Of a DNA stretch of 6,128 nt, positions 5,456 through 6,128 are shown in pieces. Source of the stretch: Propionibacteriaceae bacterium (lineage in GTDB: Bacteria > Actinomycetota > Actinomycetes > Propionibacteriales > Propionibacteriaceae); NCBI GenBank assembly GCA_027346035.1, contig DAIESZ010000092.1, forward strand, positions 1-6,128. The letters are read 5' to 3'. Position 1 is the stretch's first letter. Each line of letters begins with the position of its first letter. The translations under genes were made by a program, and so were the position numbers. The notes beneath the pieces were generated by a model. The model had not been told where the DNA came from and ran no database searches. It saw only the letters and a list, made by a program, of their open reading frames with translations.

Positions 5456-6128
5456 TCACCCCAGGCCGAGTTCGGCCCGCCGGCGCGCCACCGCTTCGAC
5501 CAGTGTGCGGGCCCGCGCGTCGAAGGAGTGTTCGGAGGCCACCCGGGCCGCGTTCGCGAGCCGCTTCTGCCGGTCGGGGAACCATCCGTCGAGTCGGCTC
5601 GTGAGGATACGGTCGACGTCGGCCTGAACCGCCACGGTGCGCACCGACCCGCCGAACACGTCGTCGATGCCCTCCACCTCGTCGCTGATCACCCGCGTGC
5701 CGCACGCGACGGCGTCTAACAGCCGGTTCGACAGGAAGCCGTCGCGTCGCATGTCGTCCCAGTGGTCGTTGAGCACGACGCCGGCGCTCGCGTACAACGT
5801 GCCCACGAGGGCGTTGTCGAGGTATTCGGCGATCACGAGCGACTCGTCGATGAACGGCTTCCAGCCGGTGCCGTAGATCGCGACGTCGGCCCCGCTGGCC
5901 AGGGCCATCCGCAGCATCGGCCGGTCGATGCCCCGCGACTTGCCCACCCACACGACCCGCGGCCCACTGTCGGGCTCGGCGCGGGATGGGTTGAACAAGG
6001 CGGGATCGGTGCACTGCAGCAGCGGCTCGATCGCGAGTCCCCATTCGACCGAGCGGCGTTTCGCCCACGGCGTGCTCGCCGCGTACACGAGGTCGTAATC
6101 GGCCAGCTCATCGGCCGTGACGTCCTCG
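5456..6128 (-). CDS. GT-B type glycosyltransferase, CgeB/YkvP-like, N-terminal part outside the window
   Basis: The leftward frame is open from the right edge to TGA 5458-5456, showing 223 residues. A GTG at 6088 is in frame, but thirteen coherent codons precede it up to the edge (EDVTADELADYDL), so it is internal and the true start lies outside. The visible part is the C-terminal nucleotide-binding half of a GT-B enzyme of the 'glycosyl transferases group 1_2' type. It has a strand RVVWVGKSRGIDRP resembling the domain entry, ADVAIYGTGWKPF, LVGTLYASAGVVLNDHWDDM, and the conserved block GFLSNRLLDAVACGTRVISDE, followed by a helical end rich in Arg and Ala. In this family the block binds the donor nucleotide. 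It converges with the preceding gene and belongs to a separate leftward unit. A retaining or inverting mechanism and the donor cannot be told from this part. Confidence 0.85.
   Translation of the reverse strand, partial: EDVTADELADYDLVYAASTPWAKRRSVEWGLAIEPLLQCTDPALFNPSRAEPDSGPRVVWVGKSRGIDRPMLRMALASGADVAIYGTGWKPFIDESLVIAEYLDNALVGTLYASAGVVLNDHWDDMRRDGFLSNRLLDAVACGTRVISDEVEGIDDVFGGSVRTVAVQADVDRILTSRLDGWFPDRQKRLANAARVASEHSFDARARTLVEAVARRRAELGLG

Noticed and set aside
6086..6088. GTG at 6088 as the start of the CgeB-type glycosyltransferase
   Set aside because: The frame continues coherently to the window edge before this codon, and a GT-B enzyme needs an N-terminal domain that is not present after it.
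1..6128. Search for CRISPR arrays, tRNA or rRNA genes, insertion sequences, toxin-antitoxin or defence genes
   Set aside because: No regularly spaced repeats, structured RNA signatures, transposase motifs or terminal inverted repeats were seen. Coding sequence fills nearly the whole window.

Overview
The window is GC-rich throughout, with G or C at most third codon positions, long antisense shadow frames and SD-type ribosome sites. This points to a high-GC Gram-positive bacterium (Actinobacteria). I cannot fix the genus from the sequence alone. All recognisable genes belong to surface polysaccharide synthesis: one UDP-galactopyranose mutase (glf), four GT-A (family 2 type) glycosyltransferases, and one partial GT-B (CgeB/YkvP type) glycosyltransferase.

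Layout. Bases 1-132 are mostly non-coding and may carry the first codons of a leftward gene (1-48) leaving the window. A rightward pair follows, GT-A 1 (133-1104) and GT-A 2 (1116-2345), only 11 bases apart. A compact GC hairpin (2346-2363) fills the convergent gap before leftward glf (2390-3535). A 104-base divergent intergenic region (3536-3639) holds two mirror-image extended -10 elements. One serves glf and the other the second rightward pair, GT-A 3 (3640-4542) and GT-A 4 (4562-5440), 19 bases apart. A 15-base convergent gap leads to a leftward CgeB-type glycosyltransferase (5456-6128), whose N-terminal half lies beyond the right edge.

How the genes work together (inference). Glf would convert UDP-galactopyranose to UDP-galactofuranose, and one or more of the neighbouring transferases would place galactofuranose and other sugars onto a lipid-linked or wall-linked glycan at the inner face of the membrane. 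No polymerase, flippase, ABC exporter or priming transferase is visible, so the locus must continue outside the window. Acceptors, linkages and the order of sugars cannot be read from sequence.

Novelty. Every complete gene belongs to a known superfamily, and I see no evidence of a new kind of system. The points most worth a second look are the divergent promoter pair with a probably leaderless glycosyltransferase mRNA, the isolation of glf as its own inverted transcription unit, and departures from textbook GT-A motifs in GT-A 1 and GT-A 4.
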